A DNA stretch of 64,000 nt from Phycisphaerae bacterium (GTDB lineage: Bacteria; Planctomycetota; Phycisphaerae; UBA1845; UTPLA1): contig JAHBXN010000001.1 of the NCBI GenBank assembly GCA_019636475.1, forward strand, positions 124,001 through 188,000, written 5' to 3'. Below are positions 50,968 through 59,709 of this stretch, piece by piece (the first letter of the stretch is position 1; the number at the start of each line of letters is the position of its first letter). Under the pieces are notes generated by a model. It was not told the origin of the DNA and made no database searches. It worked only from the letters and a program-made list of their open reading frames with translations. The translations under genes and the position numbers were made by a program.

Positions 50968-52719
50968 ATGGCTTCGCTCAATCGATCCATCTCAATTCAC
51001 CAATCCGCCATCGCGCCATCGCCGGACGATGCAACGACCCTCCGAACCGGGCCGACCGAAGATTCCCTCAAGCAACCGCGCGATCGGTCAACTCCGGTTT
51101 CGCCGGCGCTCCGGTTGTCAGAGCATCCGGCGTTCAGCTTGAACGGTCGCGTCGTGTTGCTCGTCGGGATCATTCTCATCGTCGGAGTCGTGCTGCGGCT
51201 CGTGAATCTCGGATCACGGTCACTCTGGGAGGACGAGGCGTGGACAGACTATGCCGCAACCGCGCGGGACGGAATCATAGCCATCGCCGGTGACGATCCT
51301 CATCCAATTTCGTTCTACTGGCTTTATCAACAGCTTCCGGACGTTTTCAAGTCCAGCGACACGCTGTTTCGACTGCCCAGCGCGATCTGCTCGATTATTT
51401 CCATGTTCCTCATGGTGCGCCTGCTCCGCCTCGCTCGGCTCGAGTCGCGAATCAGCCTGCTGGCGCTCACCCTGTATGCCGTAATGCCGGTCAATATCCG
51501 ATTCGCCCAGGAAGCGCGCGCTTACGCGCTGGCCGAGTTGCTCTCGGTCGCAGTCCTGACGGCCTACCTCTCGTTGCTCGCTCGCCCGAGAATCAAAGGT
51601 GCCCTGATTCTGGCACTAATCACCGGCCTTTCCGCACACCTTGATGGCTTCGGTCTCGCCGCGCCCTTCGCCGTCCTGATCCACGCGGCGTTCAGCGCGC
51701 TGCGAAGCAACGGCCTCACGACGGCAGGTATCAAATCGATGACGCCCAATGGCAAAGCGGATTCCAGGACCGCCATGATCGCAGTCACTGTCGGCATGTT
51801 GCTTGCATCGCCGTACTATGTCTTCCGATTCATCACCATGGCGGCGGGAGACGGCATTCATGCGGTCGGAGAAGCACCCTCACTCGTCATCTGTGTGGTC
51901 TCGCGCCTCGCCGAGCTTTCTCCATTCGGCATCGGCTTTGAGCAGGTATCGTCGCCGCATCGCTGGGTGATCTACTTATTGGCGCTGGGCGCCGCCGGCA
52001 TCCTCGGGTCGGCAGGGCTGACCGGGAAGCCCCGCAAAGCCCGATCGCCCCAGTCTCCAGCGATGCGTCTCTTCGCGATGCTTGCCATTCTCACGCCGCT
52101 GGCCTACATCGCCATGTCGGTCCTGTTCGGCGTCCACCTGATCCACCGAAAATATCTCTTGCTCATTGTTCCGGCGCTCGCTCCCCTCTTCGCAATTGGC
52201 GCGCATCGACTTTTCCGCGGCCGTCTCGCCCCGTGCATCGTTCTGCTCGTCGTGGCGCCGCTCGCCGTGAGCGCGCACTATCTCGCGTCGCCCGGATCGC
52301 GCGCCGATTGGCGGAATCTGTTCGAAGCGATGCGCTCGCGGATTCAGCCCGGCGACCGATTCATTCACGAGATGCAGGAAAATTACCCGCTCTACTCATT
52401 CGGTGCCTTCCGTGCCTACGCGCGGCGGAACGACACGCCCATCGAATCATCGCAGTTGATCGAGTATCGACCGACAAATCGCCTCAGTGACAAAATCATC
52501 ACACTTGGCGATCAAGAAGATATGCTCACGCAAACCGACCGGGCTGCTCTGATGGATTTCATTCGTTCCAATCCGAATTGCGGAATCTGGACGCTCTCGG
52601 CCGATTGGATCTGCCGCGGCCGCTCGCTGGATTTGTCGACCCTGGCCGTGCCGGAACAACACTTTGCGGCGCGAGGTGTCTCGGCGACGCTATGGCGCGT
52701 CGGTGCCGTCGCCCGCTGA
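50968..52719 (+). CDS. GT39/ArnT-like membrane glycosyltransferase
   Basis: 583 residues with about ten hydrophobic helices. The first periplasmic loop has SLWEDEAWTDYA near residue 83, the acidic catalytic motif of GT-C enzymes that use polyprenyl-phosphate sugars; RFAQEARAYALAEL near 178 is also typical. Soluble C-terminal domain of about 130 residues. It probably transfers the sugar made by the upstream genes onto a lipid or protein on the outer side of the membrane. Its 3' end overlaps the convergent kinase gene by 30 bp. Confidence 0.87.
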   Translation: MASLNRSISIHQSAIAPSPDDATTLRTGPTEDSLKQPRDRSTPVSPALRLSEHPAFSLNGRVVLLVGIILIVGVVLRLVNLGSRSLWEDEAWTDYAATARDGIIAIAGDDPHPISFYWLYQQLPDVFKSSDTLFRLPSAICSIISMFLMVRLLRLARLESRISLLALTLYAVMPVNIRFAQEARAYALAELLSVAVLTAYLSLLARPRIKGALILALITGLSAHLDGFGLAAPFAVLIHAAFSALRSNGLTTAGIKSMTPNGKADSRTAMIAVTVGMLLASPYYVFRFITMAAGDGIHAVGEAPSLVICVVSRLAELSPFGIGFEQVSSPHRWVIYLLALGAAGILGSAGLTGKPRKARSPQSPAMRLFAMLAILTPLAYIAMSVLFGVHLIHRKYLLLIVPALAPLFAIGAHRLFRGRLAPCIVLLVVAPLAVSAHYLASPGSRADWRNLFEAMRSRIQPGDRFIHEMQENYPLYSFGAFRAYARRNDTPIESSQLIEYRPTNRLSDKIITLGDQEDMLTQTDRAALMDFIRSNPNCGIWTLSADWICRGRSLDLSTLAVPEQHFAARGVSATLWRVGAVAR

Positions 52720-55700
52720 CTCGCTGCCCGCGGACGACGTCAGTGCATCCAGCCGTGCTTGCCAGTGCTTTGCTTCTTCCGCCCTTCCCGCTGTTTCATA
52801 CACGCGGATGACCGTAATGACGGCATCCTGCTGATACGCCAGCGGCACATGCCGCATCGACTGAATAAGTTCCCATCCCTCAAGCGCGAGCGGCTCGGCC
52901 TCTTCAAGACGACCTAATCCAGTGAGTACCGCGGCAAGTCGTGACACGGAATTGGCATAAAGATAGTGATTCGGAATGGTCTCCCGACGTATCGCCATCG
53001 TTTCGCGCGCCAGCGGTTCCGCCTCTTCAAAACGATCCTGCATGATCATCAAGGCTGCGAGCATCCCAAGCGTCGAGGAAATATCCCGATGACCCGGTGG
53101 CAGCGTCTTGCGACGAATGGCCAGTGCCTCTCGATGCATCTGCTCGGCGGTTTCGTAATCGCCGCGAGCACTGAGTATCGATGCCAGCCCGCTCAGATCA
53201 CTGGCCGTGTTCGGATGTCCCGGCCCTTCCGTTCCCCGGCGAATGTCCAGCGCTTCCCGATAGCACTCCTCCGCCTCGTCGAGACGATCCTCCTCCTGCA
53301 GCAACTGGCCCAGTTTCGAGAGTGTGTCGGCCAATCGCGGATTACTCGGGCCCAGAAGCCGTCGCTGTGCCTCGATCGCCTCGCGGAATGACGACTCCGC
53401 GTGCTTCATATCGCCCCGGACCTGACGCAGAATTCCGATGTTCACCAGCGATTCGATCGTGACCAGGTTATCCTCGCCGAAGTAGATCCGCCGCAATCGT
53501 TGCGATTCGGTCAGCAGCTCTTCGGCACGGTCGAAGTCCTGCCGGGCGAACGCCATGGCGCCCAGATTGTTCAATCCCAACGCGACGTACGGATGCTCCG
53601 AGCCCAGCAGCTCCGCGAAGAGCGCCACGCTCTGTTCGAGCATCGATTCGGCGTCGGCCCGCCTGCCTAATGCCATATAGACGGCACCGAGATTCTGCAT
53701 CATTCCCGCCACTTCGACATGCCGATCGCCATGCAGGACGCGCCAGACCTCCATACATTCACGAAAAACGGCTTCCGCGCCGGCATAGTCAGCCCGTTTC
53801 AGCAGGATGATGCCCCGTGTATTCAGCGCGGCCCCATAAATCCAGGAGTGGTCCTCCAATCGCCGAAACATCTCGACCGCATCAAGCGATTGCCGGTCCG
53901 CCTCTTCGAGATTGCCGATCTCGCCGTACAAGCCCGCCAGGAGCGATTTGCTCTCGGCCGTATAAGCCGAGTCCCCCGGCGTCAGATTCTGATTGATTTC
54001 CAGCGCCCGATTGAAATGCCGCATTGCCTCGTCGTATCGGCCGATTCGGCTGTAAGCTTCGCCGATCGTCAGCCGCATTTCAGCCTCGATGTCCGGCGAG
54101 TCGGTGAAGGCGCCGGCATTCATCCTCGATGCCGACTCATCAAGTAGTTCACGCAACGTAAGCTCCGGACCTCGCGCCAGCGACGGGTCGGCATGAGACA
54201 GCATCTGTTGTAGAAATCGCTTTACACTCTCAGCCCGTCCGGCCGATCGGACCGCCGCCTCCCGAGCGCCGGCCTCCAGTTCCCTCAGTTCGTTCGCACT
54301 CTTCAGTCGATCACCTGCAAGCTTGCTCGCCGCGATCGCCTTGTCGCGCTGAGACTCGACATCATTTAGCAGTTGGCCCTGTCGCTGATAAAGAACACTG
54401 AGCCACGCAGCGAATCCGACTGTCATCGCGGCGACCAGCGCCCCGGCGCCAACCAGGACGCGATACCGGCGGAGCTGTCTTCGCAGGACGTACAAAGCCG
54501 AATCCCGTTTTGCCCCGATCGGCTCGCCGGCAAGGTGACGGCGGATATCCTCCGCAAGCTCCGCCGCCGACTGGTATCGACGCTCCCGATCCTTCTGCAG
54601 CGCCTTTACGACAATCGTTTCAATGTCTCCGCGATAGTGCGCGCTGAAAGATGAGAGTGTCGGCGCTTCGACATCGCGGATCAGGCGCGCAGCCTCTGGC
54701 AGTGATTTCGCCTTCAGATCGTATGGCATCTGACCGGAGAGCAACTGAAAGAGAATCACGCCCAGCGCATAGACATCGGAGCGGATGTCAACATCCTCCG
54801 GTTCGCCGGAGACCTGCTCAGGGCTCATATAAGCCAGCGTGCCAATGAGTTGCCCCGACACCGTGTGCATCGTGGTAATCTGCTGATCGTCGCCGAAGGA
54901 GCGTGCCACGCCGAAATCAAGTACCTTCGGCTGGCCGAGCGATACGCTCGACTTCCGCAGCGACGTCGTTGCGGACGAGCCGCCTGCTGTCTGAAATACG
55001 AGACCGCTCTCGACGTTTTTGCTGAGACCCGCGTCAATCCTCCTGTCCACTCCCTCGTCCACCACGAGAATGTTGCCGGGCTTCAAGTCGCGATGAATCA
55101 CGCCGCGCTGATGAGCGTGCTGCACCGCATCGCAAACCTTCATCATCAATGCAAGCCGATCCGGCACCGACAGTTCGTGGGTGTTGGCAAATTCCGTCAT
55201 CGGCAGCCCCGCCACGAACTCCATCGCAATGTATGCCTGCCCCGATTCGTCGGTGCCCGCCTCATAGATTTGGGCGATGCCGGGGTGTTGCAGCCGGCCG
55301 AGGATGTGCGCTTCATGCTCAAATCGCTGAAGAAGTCCGGTCGAATGTGATCCGCCACGAATCAACTTCAGGGCGACGATGCGACGCGGTCTCGACTGCT
55401 CGGCTTCGTAAACGGCACCCATGCCGCCTTCGCCGATCTGGCGGATGATCCGATACTGCCCCGCGAATAGCCCCGATGCGTTCGAGGGTGGCGCTGCAAG
55501 CGACGCGCTGCCGGCCGCGGTCCCGGACTGAAGTTGCTCCTCTGCCATGTGCGCGGCCAGCAGATGCATTCCCCCGCCATTGGCGTCAAGCGGCGCCCCA
55601 CGAGCGGCATCTGCTTCCAGCATCGCCATGAGTTCGGAACGCAGCGCGCCGTCTCCGTCACAAGCCTGATCGAGATAGGCCGTACGCGCCGCGCCCTCGA

Positions 55701-55755
55701 GGACGCACGCCTCCTGGAACAAACTCATTACCTTGAAGAATCGCTGCGAATCCAT
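52690..55755 (-). CDS. Ser/Thr protein kinase with TM helix and TPR sensor
   Basis: 1021 residues. N-terminal helical region, then a Hanks-type kinase: IGEGGMGAVYEAEQ near residue 112, VIHRDLKPGNIL near 225, DFGVARSFG near 280 and MSPEQVSGEPEDVDIRSDVYALG near 310, all catalytic residues present. A membrane helix (VLVGAGALVAAMTVGFAAWL, near 435) leads to an extracytoplasmic array of about ten TPR-like units (kinesin-light-chain style) to the end. It is co-transcribed with the ECF sigma gene 54 bp upstream, the classic planctomycete pairing, so it probably controls that sigma factor. Its 3' end overlaps the GT39 gene. Confidence 0.93.
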   Translation of the reverse strand: MDSQRFFKVMSLFQEACVLEGAARTAYLDQACDGDGALRSELMAMLEADAARGAPLDANGGGMHLLAAHMAEEQLQSGTAAGSASLAAPPSNASGLFAGQYRIIRQIGEGGMGAVYEAEQSRPRRIVALKLIRGGSHSTGLLQRFEHEAHILGRLQHPGIAQIYEAGTDESGQAYIAMEFVAGLPMTEFANTHELSVPDRLALMMKVCDAVQHAHQRGVIHRDLKPGNILVVDEGVDRRIDAGLSKNVESGLVFQTAGGSSATTSLRKSSVSLGQPKVLDFGVARSFGDDQQITTMHTVSGQLIGTLAYMSPEQVSGEPEDVDIRSDVYALGVILFQLLSGQMPYDLKAKSLPEAARLIRDVEAPTLSSFSAHYRGDIETIVVKALQKDRERRYQSAAELAEDIRRHLAGEPIGAKRDSALYVLRRQLRRYRVLVGAGALVAAMTVGFAAWLSVLYQRQGQLLNDVESQRDKAIAASKLAGDRLKSANELRELEAGAREAAVRSAGRAESVKRFLQQMLSHADPSLARGPELTLRELLDESASRMNAGAFTDSPDIEAEMRLTIGEAYSRIGRYDEAMRHFNRALEINQNLTPGDSAYTAESKSLLAGLYGEIGNLEEADRQSLDAVEMFRRLEDHSWIYGAALNTRGIILLKRADYAGAEAVFRECMEVWRVLHGDRHVEVAGMMQNLGAVYMALGRRADAESMLEQSVALFAELLGSEHPYVALGLNNLGAMAFARQDFDRAEELLTESQRLRRIYFGEDNLVTIESLVNIGILRQVRGDMKHAESSFREAIEAQRRLLGPSNPRLADTLSKLGQLLQEEDRLDEAEECYREALDIRRGTEGPGHPNTASDLSGLASILSARGDYETAEQMHREALAIRRKTLPPGHRDISSTLGMLAALMIMQDRFEEAEPLARETMAIRRETIPNHYLYANSVSRLAAVLTGLGRLEEAEPLALEGWELIQSMRHVPLAYQQDAVITVIRVYETAGRAEEAKHWQARLDALTSSAGSESAGDGTDAP

Positions 55756-55809
55756 CTATCCAAATCCGAAGCGGATCGGGGCTTCCCATCGCTTGCGACG
55801 CGGTTCACG

Positions 55810-56403
55810 CTACTTTGCCAGTTCCACACTCAGCCAGGCACGGGCCGCCCGCCAATCGGCTTCGACGGTCGATTTCGAAACACCGAGAACCTCCGCCGCC
55901 TCGTCCACCGAAAGGCCGCCGAAGAACCGGAGTTCCACGATTCGGTGCTTTCTCGCATCGTAACTTGCAAGCTTGCTCAGCGCATCTTCAAGGATCACCA
56001 GATCGATCTGAGCCGCGCTGGACAAGGCAATGCCGTCATTGAGCTCGATACACCGTTGTCCGCCGCCGCGCTTGGCCGCGTTTGATCGTCGAGCATGATC
56101 CGTCAGAATATGGCGCATCGCCGTCGCGGCGACGGCCATGAAATGGGCTCGGCTTTTCCACTGGATTGATGTCTGGTCGATCAGCCGTACAAAGGCTTCA
56201 TGCACGAGCGCGGTGGGTTGAAGGGTGTGATCCGACGGCTGTCCACGAAAGTAGCTGCCGGCTAGCGCCCGAAGTTCCGCATAGACAACGGGTAATAATC
56301 GTTCCGCGGCACTTGCGTCGCCATTGCCGATCAGCCGGAGGGCTTCAGTCGCTTCTTTCGCGTCGCAATCGGACATGTCCGGGTCCCGTTTGAAGATCTG
56401 CAT
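55810..56403 (-). CDS. ECF-type RNA polymerase sigma factor
   Basis: 197 residues. Regions sigma2 (LLPVVYAELRALAGSYFR near residue 40; ALVHEAFVRLID near 68) and sigma4 (IVELRFFGGLSVDEAAEVLGVSKSTVEADWRAARAWL near 150 on) are clear. It has the features of the TIGR02999 subgroup common in planctomycetes and acidobacteria. No anti-sigma gene; the partner is the kinase downstream. ATG 56403 is given; Met10 (56376) is an alternative start. Confidence 0.93.
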   Translation of the reverse strand: MQIFKRDPDMSDCDAKEATEALRLIGNGDASAAERLLPVVYAELRALAGSYFRGQPSDHTLQPTALVHEAFVRLIDQTSIQWKSRAHFMAVAATAMRHILTDHARRSNAAKRGGGQRCIELNDGIALSSAAQIDLVILEDALSKLASYDARKHRIVELRFFGGLSVDEAAEVLGVSKSTVEADWRAARAWLSVELAK

Positions 56404-56623
56404 CCCATCAAAAATTGTAACCCGATGTGGCCGGCATTCAAAACTGCGCCGGTTCGAGGTAGGATGCGCCCGGACTTCAGGCGGATACGGCCCGCCAGTC
56501 GGCGATTTTCAAGGGTTTCAACCGCGGATTGCGTTTCCGTGTATATACCCCCCCGATTTCCAACCGAGTTTGATCGAACCAAGAAATCTGGATCGAGCCA
56601 ATTTTTCTGAAAGGATGCGAGAC

Positions 56624-57358
56624 ATGAAAAAATTGTTCCAACTGACGTTGATCGCGGCTGTCGCCCTTGCCCTGTCCGCCGCGTCATCCCATGCCGAAAC
56701 GTGGGAGAACGTCGCCAAGAAGATTGGCGAGGCGTCCGCCAAGATCAAGTCGATGCAGTACAAAATGAAGACCGTTCATGAGACCAAAGATCCCAATATG
56801 AGCAACAAGAGCGAATCCGAGATGTCCTTTGAGTACGCCGAAAAGGACGGCAAGATTCAATACCGCCAGGACCTGAAGACCAAGTCGGAAACGAAGTACG
56901 AAGGCGGAGAAATGAAGAACAACATTACCATGCTGACCATCTGCGACGGAGAATACATCTACACCTACTCCGACACCGACGGCAACAAGCAGGCCACCAA
57001 GAGCAAAGTCAAGAAGGACAGCCTCCCCAAGATGGACCAGACCGACTCGATGAAGGAGTTCGAGAAGAACTTCGAAATCAAGGTGCTTGCGGATGAAACG
57101 GTCGACGGCCGACCGGCATTCGTCGTCGAAATGACTCCGAAGGATCCCCAGATGAAGGCCTATGTCGGACGAATGGTCAGTTCCTACTGCAAAGAGACCG
57201 GCATGCCGCTGAAGAGCACCACCTATGATGGCAAAGGCCAGTTGACCTCAACGACCACTTTGACCGACATCAAGGTGAATCCGACCATCGCTCCCGATCG
57301 CTTCAAGTTCACTCCACCAGCAGGCGTTGAAGTGCAGGACCTGACGAAGGAACGCTGA
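56624..57358 (+). CDS. Exported LolA-like lipoprotein-binding protein
   Basis: 244 residues. Signal peptide about residues 1-23 (LFQLTLIAAVALALSAASSHA). The mature part is Lys-rich with alternating strands and a LolA/outer-membrane-lipoprotein-sorting pattern: CDGEYIYTYSD near 107, VDGRPAFVVEM near 163 and DRFKFTPPAGVEV at the end. It probably holds a hydrophobic ligand in the periplasm. ATG 56624 has AAGGA 9 nt upstream; an in-frame ATG at 56615 is less likely. Divergent from the ECF sigma gene and followed by an excellent terminator. Confidence 0.78.
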   Translation: MKKLFQLTLIAAVALALSAASSHAETWENVAKKIGEASAKIKSMQYKMKTVHETKDPNMSNKSESEMSFEYAEKDGKIQYRQDLKTKSETKYEGGEMKNNITMLTICDGEYIYTYSDTDGNKQATKSKVKKDSLPKMDQTDSMKEFEKNFEIKVLADETVDGRPAFVVEMTPKDPQMKAYVGRMVSSYCKETGMPLKSTTYDGKGQLTSTTTLTDIKVNPTIAPDRFKFTPPAGVEVQDLTKER

Positions 57359-57400
57359 TGCGCGAGCCGAACTGAATCATCGCGAATTCCAAAAATGAGT

Positions 57401-57438
57401 GCAGCCGGCGGATTCAGGTCCACCGGCTGCTTTTTTTT
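57401..57438 (+). terminator. Intrinsic terminator of the LolA-like gene
   Basis: GCAGCCGG (57401-57408) pairs with CCGGCTGC (57423-57430), then eight T. An inner GGA/TCC may extend the stem. On the minus strand the hairpin is followed by ACTCATTTTT, so it may also end gdhA transcripts. Confidence 0.85.
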
Positions 57439-57455
57439 GAATTCACTCGGGGCCA

Positions 57456-58856
57456 TCAAGGGAAAATGCCGCGTTCGAGATACACCTTCTCCAGTCGGCG
57501 CAACGCGACGATGTAGGCGGCCGTCCGCCAGTCGGTGTTGAACTCCTTCGCGGTGCCGCGGACCCGCTCATAGGCCGCGACAATCTTCTTTCGAAGCTTT
57601 CGATCGACTTCTTCGAGGTCCCAGGATTCGCTTCGCTTGTTTTGCAGCCACTCGAAGTAGCTGACGATGACACCGCCCGAGTTACACAGGATGTCCGGAA
57701 TCAGATCGATGCCGCGCTTCTGGAGAATGGCGTCGCCTTCCACGTTTGTCGGGCCGTTCGCACCCTCCGCCACGAGCTTGACATCCAGCCAATCCGCCGT
57801 GGCGCCCGTGATCTGATTTTCCATTGCCGCGGGGACAAAGATGTCAACCGGGGTCTTCATGAACATGATGTGGTCGATTTTTTCGCCGTGTGGATAGCTC
57901 CGGACGCCGCGCCCGCCTGACGCATGCTTGACGAGATCATCAGGATCAAGTCCGTGGGTATCCCGGATCGAACCGGTCACGTCTTCGACCGCGACGAGCT
58001 TTGCGCCCAGTTCACCGAGCAGCCTGGCCGTCCACGAACCGACATTGCCGAATCCCTGAACCGAGAATGTCAGGTGCTTGAGATCCAACCCACGATCCTC
58101 TGCCCAGCACTGAATGCAATAGACCACGCCCTGGCCCGTTGCTTTATCACGGCCAACGCTTCCACCGGATTCAACGGGCTTTCCGGTCACGACATGAATA
58201 TTGTTCTGTCGTTCATGCGTCGGTACGGTGGACAGGTACATATCCATGAACCATGCCATGATCTGGGCATTGGTGTTCACGTCCGGCGCGGGAATGTCGT
58301 ACTCCGGCCCGATGTTCTCTCCCAGCGCGAACGCAAACCGCCGGGTGATTCGTTCAAGCTCGGCCTTGGAGTATTTCGAGGGATCGATCTGGATTCCACC
58401 TTTCGCCCCGCCGAAAGGAATTCCGGCGATCGCGCCCTTCCAGGTCATCCACGTTGCCAGCGCGCGAACTTCGTCGATGTTCACCTCGGGATGAAAACGC
58501 AGTCCGCCCTTGAACGGTCCCAGCGCGTCGTTGTGCTGTACGCGATAGCCCGTGAAGATCTCGATGTGATCGTCCTTGTCCATCTTGACGGGGAAGTTCA
58601 CGACAATCTCATTCTTCGTCGTCGCGAGAATTTTGCGGACGTTGTTATCAAGCCCCATCATGTCGGCAGCGCGGTTGAACTGAATCACCACATTGCTGTA
58701 AACACCATGCGCCGGCGGCGCGGCGACGGCCGATTCCGTCGCCTTCGTCTCTGTCGCCGCGGTCGCAGCGCTCGATGGTCGTTCAATTGTCGGAGCGAAC
58801 TCGTGCCTGCTCGATCCGGTCGCATGAGGCTCGGCTGTTGTCGTTGGACTGTTCAT
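57456..58856 (-). CDS. gdhA: Glutamate dehydrogenase (Glu/Leu/Phe/Val family)
   Basis: 466 residues. Interconverts glutamate and 2-oxoglutarate plus ammonium with NAD(P). Core: QHNDALGPFKGGLRFHP near residue 110, the catalytic lysine in GIPFGGAKGGI near 148, VQGFGNVGSWTARLLGE Rossmann segment near 265 and VAEGANGPTN near 370. An N-terminal extension of about 65 residues is low-complexity (Ala/Thr/Ser-rich), so the true N-terminus may be shorter. ATG 58856 has GGAG 10 nt upstream; the open frame reaches 59078. The gene upstream on the same strand encodes a small Cys-motif protein. Confidence 0.94.
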   Translation of the reverse strand: MNSPTTTAEPHATGSSRHEFAPTIERPSSAATAATETKATESAVAAPPAHGVYSNVVIQFNRAADMMGLDNNVRKILATTKNEIVVNFPVKMDKDDHIEIFTGYRVQHNDALGPFKGGLRFHPEVNIDEVRALATWMTWKGAIAGIPFGGAKGGIQIDPSKYSKAELERITRRFAFALGENIGPEYDIPAPDVNTNAQIMAWFMDMYLSTVPTHERQNNIHVVTGKPVESGGSVGRDKATGQGVVYCIQCWAEDRGLDLKHLTFSVQGFGNVGSWTARLLGELGAKLVAVEDVTGSIRDTHGLDPDDLVKHASGGRGVRSYPHGEKIDHIMFMKTPVDIFVPAAMENQITGATADWLDVKLVAEGANGPTNVEGDAILQKRGIDLIPDILCNSGGVIVSYFEWLQNKRSESWDLEEVDRKLRKKIVAAYERVRGTAKEFNTDWRTAAYIVALRRLEKVYLERGIFP

Positions 58857-58935
58857 CGCAGGTCGCTCCTCACTGTTCTTCTTACTGCGCGGAATGCTGG
58901 ACATACTATTCCGATACCTCCGCCGTCCTGCCGGA

Positions 58936-59421
58936 CTAGCGATATTCTTCGCACCGCCAGACGCCGGACTCAGGCCTCGGGAAGGTGCAGGTTTCACGAA
59001 GTTCGCACGTCGCACAGAGGCCTTTCGCCGAAGTCGCTCTCGTCGGTTGCTCAACCTCGAGCGACACGGTCGCGGCATTCTGATCGACGATCATTCCCGG
59101 CATTTGCAATGCCGCGCCGTCTTCCTCCGTCCACCCCGTGCGGGCAGCGGTCAGATCCGGCTCCCACTGAGCCGGAGGGCGTGCGATCCCGCTAGTATAA
59201 TGCCGATCTCCCACAGTTTGGCCATGCCGCCTTCGGGAACCAATCAATCCGGGAATGGGCGTCGCGGACATCGACTCACCCTCTTCGCACGCAAAGGTCT
59301 CGCCCGTGGGGCCGGTCGCTCGCAGCGACTCCGGCCGCGCCGTGACTGGATCGTGCCGCTCAACCGGTTGCGATTCTGTTCTCATGTGTTCGCGTTCCTT
59401 TCTCGTCCCGCTCAGGATCAT
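58936..59421 (-). CDS. Small protein with C-terminal four-Cys motif, next to gdhA
   Basis: 161 residues. Mostly low-complexity, Arg/Glu/Thr-rich; only the last 28 residues look folded: GLCATCELRETC then PRPESGVWRCEEYR. The C-x2-C-x4-C...C spacing fits a small zinc or redox knuckle. I recognise the C-terminal pattern as recurring in short hypothetical proteins but know no function. ATG 59421 has a perfect AGGAGG 6 nt upstream, so the start is firm. The gene ends 79 bp before gdhA on the same strand, probably one operon. Confidence 0.75.
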   Translation of the reverse strand: MILSGTRKEREHMRTESQPVERHDPVTARPESLRATGPTGETFACEEGESMSATPIPGLIGSRRRHGQTVGDRHYTSGIARPPAQWEPDLTAARTGWTEEDGAALQMPGMIVDQNAATVSLEVEQPTRATSAKGLCATCELRETCTFPRPESGVWRCEEYR

Positions 59422-59675
59422 GATGCACCTCCTGATGTTGCATTCCGTCGGTTTGATCGAGATTCGTCGCTCGACCGGATCACCTCTAAAGCAAGGGTCG
59501 TGCCGTGCAGAAAATAAGCTCCGGCACTGGCTTCGGAATGTCACACCCGACGATCGACTCGATCGCAATCTTTTGCCTGTAAATCAATTATGGAAATCAC
59601 AGCAGCCAGGGATCGGCGGCGAGACCGTGGAGAATCTGAGAACAGGTTGGCTCTGAATTCTGGGGTGATTCAACC

Positions 59676-59698
59676 CGCTGGGGCGAAACACCCCAGCG
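59676..59698 (-). terminator. Hairpin after the sigma54 regulator gene
   Basis: A perfect 8-bp stem CGCTGGGG/CCCCAGCG with a 7-nt loop, 12 bp past the regulator stop. No U-tract follows on the minus strand, so it is a weak terminator at best. Confidence 0.45.
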
Positions 59699-59709
59699 CG
59701 GGGACCGGA

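Noticed and set aside
57924-59195. 423-codon open frame antisense to gdhA
   Set aside because: It mirrors a highly conserved enzyme gene. The open frame is expected from GC-rich codon use.
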